Of a DNA stretch of 64,000 nt, positions 8,936 through 17,632 are shown one piece after another. This stretch comes from Oceanospirillum sp048268485 (GTDB lineage: Bacteria > Pseudomonadota > Gammaproteobacteria > Pseudomonadales > Halomonadaceae). A model generated the notes under the pieces. It had not been told where the DNA came from. It made no database searches and saw only the letters and a program-made list of their open reading frames with translations. The stretch lies in NCBI GenBank assembly GCA_048268485.1, contig JBLWVL010000010.1, forward strand, positions 1-64,000, read 5' to 3'. Position 1 is the first letter of the stretch, and every line of letters begins with the position of its first letter. Both the position numbers and the translations under genes were made by a program.

Positions 8936-9154
8936 TTAACGGGCGCGGTATACAATACGGCCTTTGGACAGGTCGTATGGAGTCAGTTCCACTTTTACTT
9001 TATCGCCTGTCAGAATGCGGATGTAGTTTTTACGCATTTTTCCAGAGATGTGAGCAGTAACGATATGGCCGTTTTCCAGCTCAACGCGGAACATTGTGTT
9101 GGGCAGCGTGTCGACCACGGTGCCTTCCATTTCAATAGAATCTTCTTTTGCCAT
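8936..9154 (-). CDS. infA: Translation initiation factor IF-1
   Basis: 72 residues from the ATG at 9152-9154, starting MAKEDSIEMEG, with a GAGGT ribosome site upstream. The open frame extends further upstream, but that part is not part of IF-1. The single S1/OB-fold domain is complete (GTVVDTLPNTMFRVELENGH, then KVKVELTPYDLSKGRI) and ends in YRAR. IF-1 occupies the ribosomal A site during initiation. Its place between clpA and bpt/aat matches Pseudomonas. Confidence 0.98.
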   Translation of the reverse strand: MAKEDSIEMEGTVVDTLPNTMFRVELENGHIVTAHISGKMRKNYIRILTGDKVKVELTPYDLSKGRIVYRAR

Positions 9155-9530
9155 GCAGGAATTACCTCGGGTTCTTCTGCTGTCTATAAACTGCACTCCA
9201 GTTGACCAAATCGGTCTTTCAGGCGGAGCACAGGTACGAATCATTTGGTGCTACACGCTGCCTGAGTGGTGAGAGCATACACGCTTCAGGACTCAGGTTC
9301 TGTGTTTATGGGCTTGGTGTAAAATCAGATGACGCCACACACAAAACAAGCGCGCGTATTTTGCCCTATTTTGCTCAGCTAATCAAAAGTTCCCGAAAAA
9401 AAGCCTGAAATCTTTCTTGTTAGGGCATTGTGGCATCAGCGGGCTTGCCTGCTATTGCTTCAAAATATCGATGCTGTGAATGTTGATTGGCCTATATCTG
9501 ACTCCGTGTCAGGCTGTTTTAGCGGTCGGT
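9155..9530. other. 376-bp gap upstream of infA
   Basis: No coding region, tRNA or convincing terminator was seen. It must hold the infA promoter (read leftwards), but no clear consensus pair was picked out. Near 9525-9550 there are short repeats of the ACCGACCGGT type just after the bpt stop codon. Confidence 0.5.
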
Positions 9531-10286
9531 TTACCGGTCGGTTTTACCGGAAGGGAGAGGCAGCTCTAGTGGGTGCCAGTGGTTATCCCTGAGTTGCTCC
9601 AGAGGCTGGTATTCTGTTTTATAGTTCATTTTTTGACAGTTTTCGATCCAGTAACCCAGGTATACATAGGGCAGGTGATGGTATCGGGCATGGAGGATCA
9701 GCCAGAGAACCACGTAGACGCCCAAAGAGCGCTGAGGTTTGTCAGGGTCGAAGAAGGTGTAGATGGCGGATAGACCGTGGCTTAGTGTATCCATGGCGGA
9801 TACTGCTACGAGCCTGTCGTCACTATCCCGAAACTCCACTAAATGAGAGAAATGTTTATCCATCGTCAGAAAGGACTTATATTGCTCCTCTGATGGGGGG
9901 AACATATCACCATCGGCATGGCGTTCATTGATGTAGCGCTCATACAGATCGTAGTGGGCCTGTACAAACTTTGCAGGCATGATTCTGGCGGTCAGGTCTT
10001 TGTTCCGGTTCAGGGTTTTACGGTGTTTGCGTTTTAACTGGAACTCTTCCGTTGGTACGCGGACAGAGATGCAGGCATTGCAACCTTTGCAGTTAGGGCG
10101 GTAAAGGTGTTTGCCGCTGCGCCGAAAACCAACCAGGGTCAGTAGGTCATATACCTGCTGATTAACAGGTTGTTCCGGGTCAAGAAACAGTGTTGTCGCT
10201 GTATGATCTGCCAGATAACTACAGTCGTGGGGGACTGTCATGTAAAAGCGCAGTTGCGGTTCTCTGAAAGGTGCATCGCTACTCAA
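9531..10286 (-). CDS. bpt: Aspartate/glutamate leucyltransferase Bpt
   Basis: 251 residues. Bpt moves Leu from Leu-tRNA onto proteins starting with Asp or Glu, making N-degrons for ClpS-ClpAP. Visible are the N-terminal cysteine motif HLYRPNCKGCNACISVRVP and the C-terminal ATE domain segments SAIYTFFDPDKPQRSLGVY and YVYLGYWIENCQKMNYK. It overlaps the upstream aat by 4 bp (10283-10286), so the two are translationally coupled. Older annotations call this family arginyl-tRNA-protein transferase (ate); in gammaproteobacteria the leucyl activity is the established one. Confidence 0.95.
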   Translation of the reverse strand: MSSDAPFREPQLRFYMTVPHDCSYLADHTATTLFLDPEQPVNQQVYDLLTLVGFRRSGKHLYRPNCKGCNACISVRVPTEEFQLKRKHRKTLNRNKDLTARIMPAKFVQAHYDLYERYINERHADGDMFPPSEEQYKSFLTMDKHFSHLVEFRDSDDRLVAVSAMDTLSHGLSAIYTFFDPDKPQRSLGVYVVLWLILHARYHHLPYVYLGYWIENCQKMNYKTEYQPLEQLRDNHWHPLELPLPSGKTDR

Positions 10287-11002
10287 AGCACGGTTTCCTT
10301 AATATGTTGTTCCAGTGACCAGCTCCCCACCGGCATGGGAGTAGAAGCATATTGTTTAAGATAGTCAAGAAAGCGGGCTCTATCGATCTCTTCCGCACCG
10401 AAACTTGCAAGATGGTCAGAATAAACCTGGCAGTCGATCAGTTCAAACTGCCAGGCTTTGAGCTGCTGCACCAGATGAACAAAGGCGACTTTTGAGGCAT
10501 CAGTGGCGCAGCTGAACATGGATTCACCGCAAAAAATTCTGCCGATAGCGACGCCATAAAGTCCGCCAACTAATTTGCCGTTCTGCCAGGCTTCTACAGA
10601 ATGGGCGTGCCCCTTCTGATAAAGCTCCTGATACGCGCGGCGCATCTCTGCTGTAATCCAAGTCTCATTAGTATAGCTGCGTGCGGCTGCGCAGCCTTCC
10701 AGTACATCAGAAAACGCGGTATCGAGCGTGATTTCAAATGGCTGTTTGCGCAATGTTTTTTTCAGGCTGCGGCGTATTTTAAAATGTTCCGGAAAAATCA
10801 CCATCCGAGGGTTAGGTGACCACCATAGGATCGGCTCCCCGGGGTTAAACCAGGGGAAAATGCCTTGATGGTAGGCGCTCAATAACCACTCGGCGTTCAA
10901 TTGACCGCCGAATGCAAGGAGCCCCGGTGGGTCTGCTAAGGCTTCGGTTACAGGTGGGAAGCATGGAGTTTGTTCAGGATTCAGCCAGGGCAGCTCTATC
11001 AT
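10283..11002 (-). CDS. aat: Leucyl/phenylalanyl-tRNA-protein transferase
   Basis: 239 residues. Aat adds Leu or Phe to proteins with N-terminal Lys or Arg, marking them for ClpS-ClpAP. The family signature GIFPWFNPGEPILWWSPNPRMV lies near residues 48-69, and GGLYGVAIGRIFCGESMFS forms the acyl-tRNA-binding core. aat and bpt form an overlapping pair. With clpS and clpA nearby, the window encodes both N-degron-generating enzymes and the recognition step. Pseudomonas has trxB between aat and ftsK; here ftsK follows directly and divergently. Confidence 0.97.
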   Translation of the reverse strand: MIELPWLNPEQTPCFPPVTEALADPPGLLAFGGQLNAEWLLSAYHQGIFPWFNPGEPILWWSPNPRMVIFPEHFKIRRSLKKTLRKQPFEITLDTAFSDVLEGCAAARSYTNETWITAEMRRAYQELYQKGHAHSVEAWQNGKLVGGLYGVAIGRIFCGESMFSCATDASKVAFVHLVQQLKAWQFELIDCQVYSDHLASFGAEEIDRARFLDYLKQYASTPMPVGSWSLEQHIKETVL

Positions 11003-11169
11003 AAAATAAACAGCTCATTTATCGATTCTGAAAGTAATGCTTTATTTTACATATCTTTTGCTCAGAAAGAGTGTATTGGGAAGTTACTCAGGGAAATCGA
11101 TCACCTTCGTTTTGCTTATCTCTTTGCTCAGGTATTATAAAGGGCACAATCCAACAGGGTAATAGTTTC

Positions 11170-14115
11170 ATGACAACAGACCAACAGCCTGAACCAAATC
11201 GGTCGCTTGATAACGATGAGCAGTCTGAGTTTGGGCAGGATCTTGCTAACCGGATTCGCAGAGGTGCCCGCGAAGGGATTGTTATTCTGATTTTGGCGCT
11301 CTGCAGCTTTTTAATTTTGGCGCTGATCAGCTTCAATGCGGATGATGGTGGCTGGTCCAGAAGCCAGAATTCAGGGATTACGGGCAATTTAATGGGACGA
11401 TTTGGAGCCTATACATCCGACCTGCTACTGAGTTTGACAGGGTATTCTGCGTACTTGCTTCCCTTGGTCATGATCTATTACGCAGCGCACCGTATTTACC
11501 TGGGGAGGCAGCAGCTGGATGGTGTGGCGTTAGGCCTACGCTTGCTGGGCTTTATGGTTTGGATTTGTGCTAATGCAACCCTTGCCAGTTTGCACTTTTA
11601 TCATGCGGAGAGTGCGCTGCCCAGTGGGTCGGGTGGTATTATTGGTGAAGCTTTTACCAGCTTATTTCTGGCGAGTCTTGGACTGATGGGGTCGACCCTT
11701 CTGATGCTGGCGCTTTGGATGGTCGGTTTTTCTCTGCTTACGGGTTGGTCATGGCTGTTGATAATGGATGTTCTGGGCTTTTACGCTGAATCCGCTGCTC
11801 AACAGGTTTATATCTGGCTGAAGCAGGAAGCGAAAGACTCCAGTGCAGGACTGCCGGAGCAGTTTTCAGCACCCTCGGGTGATCAGCTCTATAGTGACCG
11901 TTATCAGGGGCAGTCCCAGGGGCCTTCCTCATCAGGTACTTCGTCGGAGAATGATGCTTTTTTAGCTCCTGCCCGGGATGCGTATTTTGGGCAGCAGTTC
12001 CAGCAGGAGCCTCCCGCGCCTGAGGCCTTTGAGCAGAAAACGTCTGAGTTTCGGAGTGATTATTATGATCGTCAGTCGGAGTCGGGTGGTAGCAATGTGC
12101 TGTCAAAGCTATCTGTCTGCTGTAAACGTTTTCTGCAGAATCTTCCTGCGCTGCCACCACTGTTCCGTGCTAACGATAGCAGGATGGATCGTCGAAACCT
12201 GGCACAGGAAAGGGTTGAGCCGGGCTTGTCTTTTGGTCACCCTCTGATCCCAGATGCCGACGACCAACTGAATGCCTCTGAGCCAACGCTGAATATGACA
12301 CCGTCGCTGCAGCAGGCCTTCAGTCATTCGCCAGAACAGGCTTCAGCTCCAGAAACGCCGTTACCTGTTGAGTCGGGCGCAGTAGTGGCCGGAAATGGCA
12401 TCCACTCTGCAGTGGAAACCGAAGAGACTTCGTTATCGGGTACTGAGCATAGAGATGAGGAACACCCGCTTCGACCGGTGGCAAATCATGGTGTGATTCA
12501 GGACGATGAGCCCTCAATGGATGAGCGCCTGGCAGCTGTAACACAAACCACTGAAGATGGGGAGATCTGGAGTGTTGCCCGCTTTCAAAAGCCGGATACG
12601 ACGCCTGTCGGTGAAATTACGGGTAATAAACCCAGTATTGAGCTGTTGACTCAAGGGGATAGTGTCAGTAAACCAAGCTACACACCTGAGCAATTGCAGA
12701 CCATGTCTGAGCTGCTTGAAGTGCGGCTGAAAGAATTCAATGTGGTCGCTCAGGTGGTGGATGTGCATCCCGGGCCTGTGATCACCCGTTTTGAGATCCA
12801 GCCCGCAGCAGGGGTCAAGGCCAGTAAAATTACCAATCTGGCCACGGACCTTGCCCGGGCGCTGGCGGTGACCAGTGTACGGGTGGTGGAGGTGATCGCG
12901 GGTAAGTCCTCCGTGGGGATTGAGATTCCGAATCAGAACCGGGCGATGATACGCCTGCATAAAGTGCTGAATCATACTTCCTATTCCAAATCTGACTCAC
13001 CGCTGACCTTGGCGCTGGGTGATGATATTGCTGGGCAGCCCGTCGTTGCCAACCTTGCCAAGATGCCGCACCTGCTGGTGGCGGGTACCACAGGTTCCGG
13101 TAAGTCCGTGGGTGTAAACGCCATGCTACTGAGTATGTTGTTTAAGGCGACACCGGAAGAGCTTCGCCTGATCATGGTTGATCCTAAGATGCTGGAGCTT
13201 TCGGTTTACGACGGTATTCCTCATCTGTTGACGCCCGTTGTAACAGATATGAAGGATGCAGCCAATGCGCTGCGCTGGTGTGTTGCAGAGATGGAGCGTC
13301 GCTATAAGCTGATGGCGGCCATGGGCGTGCGTAATATTGCAGGCTTTAACAGTAAGCTGGATGAAGCCGCGGCTCAGGGAGCCCGTGTTGCTGACCCAAC
13401 GGCTAAACCAGAGCAGGGAGAGGCTCCGCCGACGCTGGAGAAACTGCCTTTTATTGTGGTGGTGATCGACGAATTTGCCGACATGATGATGATCGTCGGC
13501 AAAAAAGTGGAAGAGCTAATCGCCCGTCTTGCGCAAAAAGCCCGTGCGGCCGGTATCCATCTGATTCTGGCGACTCAGCGTCCATCGGTGGATGTGATTA
13601 CAGGGCTGATTAAGGCGAATATTCCAACCCGTATTGCGTTTCAGGTTTCCTCAAAAATTGATTCCAGAACTATTCTGGATCAGGGCGGTGCAGAGCAGCT
13701 TCTGGGGCACGGTGATATGCTCTATCTGCCACCAGGGACTGCGATGCCGGTTCGTGTGCATGGTGCTTTTGTCGACGATGATGAGGTACACAGAGTTGTC
13801 GAAAACTGGAAGCGCAGGGGAGCGCCGGACTATGTCGACAGTATTTTGAACGGATGGGAAGAGAATGGTGTCCCATCTGAAAGTGGTGGTGCAGATTCCG
13901 GTGACGAAGACCGGGATGCGCTTTACGATGAGGTGGTGGAGTTTATCACCGAAACCCGCCGGGTTTCTGCTTCAGGGATACAGCGGCGTTTCAAAATCGG
14001 TTATAACCGAGCTGCCCGAATGGTGGAGTCGTTGGAGGCAGCGGGCGTGGTTTCCGGTATGGGAAGTAATGGTCAACGTGAAGTGCTGGCTCCACCCAGT
14101 CAACCGCAGGAGTAA
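11170..14115 (+). CDS. ftsK: DNA translocase FtsK
   Basis: 981 residues from the ATG at 11170; an in-frame GTG at 11071 would add 33 residues of doubtful value. About four hydrophobic segments anchor the N-terminus at the septum. They are followed by a long Gln/Pro/Ser/Glu-rich linker of about 300 residues. The RecA-like motor has Walker A GTTGSGKS (residues 639-646) and Walker B PFIVVVIDEFAD. The C-terminal gamma winged helix (VSASGIQRRFKIGYNRAARM) reads KOPS sequences. FtsK pumps DNA at the septum and triggers XerCD recombination at dif. lolA follows after 41 bp. Confidence 0.97.
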   Translation: MTTDQQPEPNRSLDNDEQSEFGQDLANRIRRGAREGIVILILALCSFLILALISFNADDGGWSRSQNSGITGNLMGRFGAYTSDLLLSLTGYSAYLLPLVMIYYAAHRIYLGRQQLDGVALGLRLLGFMVWICANATLASLHFYHAESALPSGSGGIIGEAFTSLFLASLGLMGSTLLMLALWMVGFSLLTGWSWLLIMDVLGFYAESAAQQVYIWLKQEAKDSSAGLPEQFSAPSGDQLYSDRYQGQSQGPSSSGTSSENDAFLAPARDAYFGQQFQQEPPAPEAFEQKTSEFRSDYYDRQSESGGSNVLSKLSVCCKRFLQNLPALPPLFRANDSRMDRRNLAQERVEPGLSFGHPLIPDADDQLNASEPTLNMTPSLQQAFSHSPEQASAPETPLPVESGAVVAGNGIHSAVETEETSLSGTEHRDEEHPLRPVANHGVIQDDEPSMDERLAAVTQTTEDGEIWSVARFQKPDTTPVGEITGNKPSIELLTQGDSVSKPSYTPEQLQTMSELLEVRLKEFNVVAQVVDVHPGPVITRFEIQPAAGVKASKITNLATDLARALAVTSVRVVEVIAGKSSVGIEIPNQNRAMIRLHKVLNHTSYSKSDSPLTLALGDDIAGQPVVANLAKMPHLLVAGTTGSGKSVGVNAMLLSMLFKATPEELRLIMVDPKMLELSVYDGIPHLLTPVVTDMKDAANALRWCVAEMERRYKLMAAMGVRNIAGFNSKLDEAAAQGARVADPTAKPEQGEAPPTLEKLPFIVVVIDEFADMMMIVGKKVEELIARLAQKARAAGIHLILATQRPSVDVITGLIKANIPTRIAFQVSSKIDSRTILDQGGAEQLLGHGDMLYLPPGTAMPVRVHGAFVDDDEVHRVVENWKRRGAPDYVDSILNGWEENGVPSESGGADSGDEDRDALYDEVVEFITETRRVSASGIQRRFKIGYNRAARMVESLEAAGVVSGMGSNGQREVLAPPSQPQE

Positions 14116-14156
14116 CTTTTCCCGATTAGGGGTAAGTGCTTAATTTAAGGAATGTT

Positions 14157-14801
14157 ATGCAACGTTTTATTACTTTGTTTCTGGTTTTGGCCAGTGTGTG
14201 TGTATTTCAGGTGTCACATAGTTATGCTGCGGCTCCTGAAACCTCTGCAGCAGGTCAGTTGAGTCAGTTGTTAACCCAAATGCAGAGTCTGGATGCGGAC
14301 TTTCAACAGCGTATTCTTGATGCTAAAGGCAGCCGTTTGCAGGAGGTCTCCGGTCATTTAAGTCTTGCCCGTCCAGGTAAGTTTTACTGGGCCACAGAGA
14401 CCCCTTTCCCGCAAACTGTGGTTTCCGATGGTGAAACCCTATGGCTATACGACCCGGATCTTGAGCAGGTCACTGTGCAACAGGTTACTCAGGCTCAAAA
14501 CCAAACTCCGGCCATGTTACTCAGTGGTGATGCGGCCTCAATCGAAGAGCGCTTTTCGATCAGGCTGATTCGTGATTCAGCTCAGTTTAAAGAGTTTCTT
14601 CTTGTTCCAACAGGCCAGGAGTCTTTGTTTGAAGAGTTACGGCTGAGTTTTTCTCAGGGGCAACTGGCGTCTTTACTGCTTGCTGACAGCCTGGGGCAGC
14701 GCACCTCTATTGAGTTGTTTGCCACTCGCTTTAATCCAGAGCTTCCTGATGACCGGTTTACCTTTATGATACCGGATGGTATCGATGTGATTATGCAGTA
14801 G
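14157..14801 (+). CDS. lolA: Outer-membrane lipoprotein carrier protein LolA
   Basis: 214 residues from the ATG at 14157 with GGA seven bases upstream; an in-frame GTG at 14136 is less likely. The signal peptide (MQRFITLFLVLASVCVF up to about SYAAA) sends the protein to the periplasm, where LolA carries lipoproteins from LolCDE to LolB. Conserved segments are LDADFQQRILDAKG, GKFYWATETPFPQTVVSDGETLWLYDPDL split across residues of about 75-105, and FTFMIPDGIDV at the end. It lies between ftsK and rarA in the conserved order. Confidence 0.95.
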   Translation: MQRFITLFLVLASVCVFQVSHSYAAAPETSAAGQLSQLLTQMQSLDADFQQRILDAKGSRLQEVSGHLSLARPGKFYWATETPFPQTVVSDGETLWLYDPDLEQVTVQQVTQAQNQTPAMLLSGDAASIEERFSIRLIRDSAQFKEFLLVPTGQESLFEELRLSFSQGQLASLLLADSLGQRTSIELFATRFNPELPDDRFTFMIPDGIDVIMQ

Positions 14802-14813
14802 GCGCTTTCTGAT

Positions 14814-16154
14814 ATGGACCTTTTTGCCGAAGAGCCTAAATGGCAGCCGCTGGCTGCCCGTATGCGCCCCCGGAACCTGAATGAGTACTCTGGCCAACAG
14901 CACCTGTTGGCTAAGGATAAGCCTCTGCGTCAGGCGATTGAGCGTGATCAGCTGCACTCGATGATTTTCTGGGGGCCTCCGGGAGTGGGCAAAACCACGC
15001 TGGCGCGTCTGATTGCTGAGCTGACCAAGGCTAGGTTTGAAAGTATCTCGGCGGTACTCTCTGGTGTGAAAGAGATCCGGGCTGCAGTGGAGCGCGCGCA
15101 GCAGACCCGCGCCCACGGCGGAAAAACGCTTTTGTTTGTTGATGAGGTCCATCGCTTTAACAAATCGCAGCAGGATGCTTTTCTGCCCTTTGTGGAAGAT
15201 GGCACTTTTATCTTTGTGGGGGCCACCACAGAAAATCCCTCCTTTGAGCTCAATAACGCTTTGCTTTCCCGTGCCCGTGTCTATGTGCTGAGGAGTCTTG
15301 AAACTGAAGCCTTGGTTCAGGTTCTGCATCATGCGATGACTGATACTGAACGGGGACTGGGTGAACAGAATCTTCAGGTCGATGGCGAGCATTTGGAGCT
15401 ATTGGCCAAAGCGGCTGATGGTGATGCCCGTCGCGCGTTGAACCTGCTGGAGGTCGCCTCCGACCTGGCAGAAGATACGCCGGAAGGTCGCCGGATTAAT
15501 AGTCAGGTGATGTCTGAAGTTCTGGCAGAAAGTACCCGTCGCATGGATAAAGGGGGAGATCTCTTTTACGAGCAGATCTCTGCTTTGCATAAGTCGGTTC
15601 GGGGTTCGGCTCCGGATGCAGCGCTTTACTGGTTCTGCCGTATGTTGGATGGGGGTTGTGATCCTCTGTATATTGCCCGACGGGTGGTACGTATGGCCAG
15701 TGAAGAGATTGGTAACGCAGATCCCCGTGCTTTGCAGCTTTGCCTTAACGCCTGGGACGTGCAGGAGCGCCTCGGTAGTCCTGAAGGAGAGCTGGCAGTG
15801 GCTCAGGCAATTCTCTATCTGGCTTCGGCACCTAAAAGTAATGCCGCTTACAAGGCTTACAATCAGGCCCGTGCCCATGTGGCAGAGTCCGGTAATTATG
15901 ATGTGCCGGTACATCTGAGAAACGCCCCAACCAAACTGATGAAGGAGATGGGTTTCGGTCAGGAGTATCGTTATGCCCACGATGAGCCGGATGCCTATGC
16001 GGCAGGTGAAAACTACTTCCCGGAAGAACTCGCAGAAACGCGTTACTACTATCCTGAGAATCGCGGTTTGGAGCAGAAAATTGCTCAGAAAATGCAGTGG
16101 TTGGCGCAAAAAGATGCTGCCAGTGATCTGAAACGCTATCCTGACAGGTTTTGA
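14814..16154 (+). CDS. rarA: Replication-associated recombination AAA+ ATPase RarA (MgsA)
   Basis: 446 residues, the usual length. It starts MDLFAEEPKWQPLAARMRP, with Walker A WGPPGVGKTTLARLIAE, Walker B LLFVDEVHRFNKSQQDAFLP and sensor 1 FVGATTENPSF. The C-terminal tetramerisation region includes YWFCRMLDGGCDPLYIARR and ALQLCLNAWDVQERLG. RarA is a clamp-loader-like ATPase acting at stalled forks. It begins 12 bp after lolA, so ftsK-lolA-rarA looks like one transcript. Confidence 0.97.
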   Translation: MDLFAEEPKWQPLAARMRPRNLNEYSGQQHLLAKDKPLRQAIERDQLHSMIFWGPPGVGKTTLARLIAELTKARFESISAVLSGVKEIRAAVERAQQTRAHGGKTLLFVDEVHRFNKSQQDAFLPFVEDGTFIFVGATTENPSFELNNALLSRARVYVLRSLETEALVQVLHHAMTDTERGLGEQNLQVDGEHLELLAKAADGDARRALNLLEVASDLAEDTPEGRRINSQVMSEVLAESTRRMDKGGDLFYEQISALHKSVRGSAPDAALYWFCRMLDGGCDPLYIARRVVRMASEEIGNADPRALQLCLNAWDVQERLGSPEGELAVAQAILYLASAPKSNAAYKAYNQARAHVAESGNYDVPVHLRNAPTKLMKEMGFGQEYRYAHDEPDAYAAGENYFPEELAETRYYYPENRGLEQKIAQKMQWLAQKDAASDLKRYPDRF

Positions 16155-16273
16155 TCCTTTCGGCTTTTATGTGCTTTTTAGCTTGAGGCAATTATTGCAT
16201 TCCTGTCTTTTTCACACGGGCAGGCCTTTCAGAAATCAGACATGCGATAAATAGCCCTTTTTATCAGGTGTTT

Positions 16274-16315
16274 TTGATACAGGTCATGCGCAGTTCCTCT
16301 GGGGCTGACTATATT
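16274..16315 (+). promoter_or_regulatory. FNR/DNR-type class II promoter for the hemerythrin gene
   Basis: TTGAT-ACAG-GTCAT (16274-16287) matches 9 of 10 positions of the CRP/FNR-family site (TTGAT-N4-GTCAA, the DNR form). A TATATT at 16310-16315 is placed so that the site would centre exactly at -41.5 from a start near 16322. That is the geometry of an activated class II promoter. Confidence 0.55.
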
Positions 16316-16452
16316 CGATAGAGCGTTTTGGAAAAGTGTCGCTGCCAACCCCTAAGGTAATATCAAGAAAGTTATTAAGGTGGTGATGATGGCTAGCTGG
16401 CATAAGCTGCTTGTGCGGTTTATCGCCCTACCGAAAATAGAGGAGGTGTGAG

Positions 16453-17007
16453 ATGAGTACTATCATGTCACAACTGCATCTGGACCACATGAACCTCAGC
16501 AGGCTGCTGGAAGTCCTTAAAGATAAACTGGTAAGACTCAAATCTGGGGAGCGCCCTGACTACCCGCTGATCTTGGATGTTGTTACTTATATTGTCGATT
16601 ACGCCGATACCCACCACCACCCTTTAGAAGATCAGATCTACGACTACGCGATTCAGCAGTACCCTGCTGGTAAGCAAGTGCTTTCAGAGATTGAAGCAGA
16701 ACATCGGCTGATCCGGGATAACACCCGTGAGTTTCAGCAACTTATCGAAAATATTCTGATGGATTCTGTAGTCTCCATGGAAGCTTTTAATCAACGTCTG
16801 GAGAGTTTTATCCGTCAACAATATAACCACCTGAATCAGGAAGAGGGTACGGTTTTCCCTCTGTTGGAAGAACTGATGCAGGATAAGGACTGGCTTAATC
16901 TCCAGGCTAAACTGCAAATCTGCGAGGACCCGCTCTTTGGCGATAATGTTGCAAAAGAGTACAAACGGCTCTACACATCTTTAACTCAGCAAGAGGCTAT
17001 CGCTTAA
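16453..17007 (+). CDS. Hemerythrin HHE domain protein
   Basis: 184 residues, preceded by a good GAGG site. The four-helix HHE ligand pattern is visible: HLDHMN near the start (H9, H12), DTHHHPLEDQ, EAEHRLIRDN, and QQYNHLNQEEGTVFP, ending in the typical E-x-x-x-F-P. Such proteins bind a di-iron centre and are linked to oxygen or nitric-oxide sensing and to repair of iron-sulfur proteins. It stands alone between rarA and crcB with its own promoter and terminator. The promoter has an FNR/DNR-like site, which suggests induction by low oxygen or NO. The exact role is unknown. Confidence 0.85.
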   Translation: MSTIMSQLHLDHMNLSRLLEVLKDKLVRLKSGERPDYPLILDVVTYIVDYADTHHHPLEDQIYDYAIQQYPAGKQVLSEIEAEHRLIRDNTREFQQLIENILMDSVVSMEAFNQRLESFIRQQYNHLNQEEGTVFPLLEELMQDKDWLNLQAKLQICEDPLFGDNVAKEYKRLYTSLTQQEAIA

Positions 17008-17035
17008 GCTGTGCAACCAGTGAATTGCAGAGCGG

Positions 17036-17057
17036 CCCGCCTTTTGGCGGGTTTTTT
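17036..17057 (+). terminator. Intrinsic terminator of the hemerythrin gene
   Basis: The stem CCCGCC/GGCGGG with a TTTT loop is followed by six Ts, about 30 bp after the stop codon. Confidence 0.9.
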
Positions 17058-17111
17058 CATCCCAAAGGCCTGTGTTATCAATTTATCCATGAATATTCCT
17101 TGGCTAGGGCT

Positions 17112-17139
17112 TTGGAAACGCTGATCTTTTCTCTACAAT
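17112..17139 (+). promoter_or_regulatory. Likely sigma-70 promoter for crcB (and serS)
   Basis: A -35 TTGGAA (17112-17117), a 16-base spacer and a -10 TACAAT (17134-17139) lie about 80 bases before the crcB ATG. The leader was checked for a fluoride riboswitch and none was recognised. Confidence 0.5.
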
Positions 17140-17220
17140 GATGCCCCTTGGATTTCAGTGAATTGGCTGTTTTAAATCGGCCTCTGCGCCCAACCCTGTA
17201 AACCTGTTAAGGAAGTCGTC

Positions 17221-17598
17221 ATGAATCAGATGTTAGCCGTTGCGATTGGCGGGGCATTCGGAGCGATGGGACGTTATTGGGTTGTCGGTTTAGTGACACA
17301 AGTGTTTGGACGGGGCTTTCCTTACGGGACGCTGACGGTTAATGTTCTGGGTTCTGTGCTGATAGGTTTTCTGTACACCCTTTTGGTTCAGCAGTTAAAG
17401 CTAGAGCCCCATGGGCAGGCTGTTCTGATGGCGGGCTTTACCGGAGCATTTACCACCTTCTCAACCTTCGCACTGGAATCACTGAATCTTTTTCAAAGCG
17501 GGCGGGTATCCGCAGCAATTCTGTACATCATTTTGAGTGTCGTTTGCTGTTTGGCTGCGGTGGCCGTTGGCATGTGGTTGGGCAGACAGTTTGTCTGA
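17221..17598 (+). CDS. crcB: Fluoride channel CrcB/Fluc
   Basis: 125 residues with four hydrophobic helices. Family motifs are GGAFGAMGRYWV at the start, FPYGTLTVNVLGS in helix 2 (containing the conserved Asn), and GFTGAFTTFSTF, whose Phe box and Thr/Ser line the pore. Fluc forms dual-topology dimers in the inner membrane and exports fluoride. serS begins 34 bp downstream, so the two may share a transcript. In Pseudomonas this small gene also precedes serS. Confidence 0.95.
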   Translation: MNQMLAVAIGGAFGAMGRYWVVGLVTQVFGRGFPYGTLTVNVLGSVLIGFLYTLLVQQLKLEPHGQAVLMAGFTGAFTTFSTFALESLNLFQSGRVSAAILYIILSVVCCLAAVAVGMWLGRQFV

Positions 17599-17632
17599 CC
17601 GGGAATATGACTGAAACTAATGGGTAATTATA

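Noticed and set aside
9155..9244. Longer form of infA (102 residues)
   Set aside because: IF-1 begins at MAKED in all relatives, and the GAGGT site fits the ATG at 9152-9154.
11071..11169. Upstream GTG start for ftsK
   Set aside because: The added 33 residues do not look like FtsK. The ATG at 11170 opens a normal cytoplasmic N-terminus, although its ribosome site is only moderate.
17058..17220. Fluoride riboswitch expected in front of crcB
   Set aside because: The leader lacks the conserved crcB-motif segments I know. Only a sigma-70-like promoter was seen.
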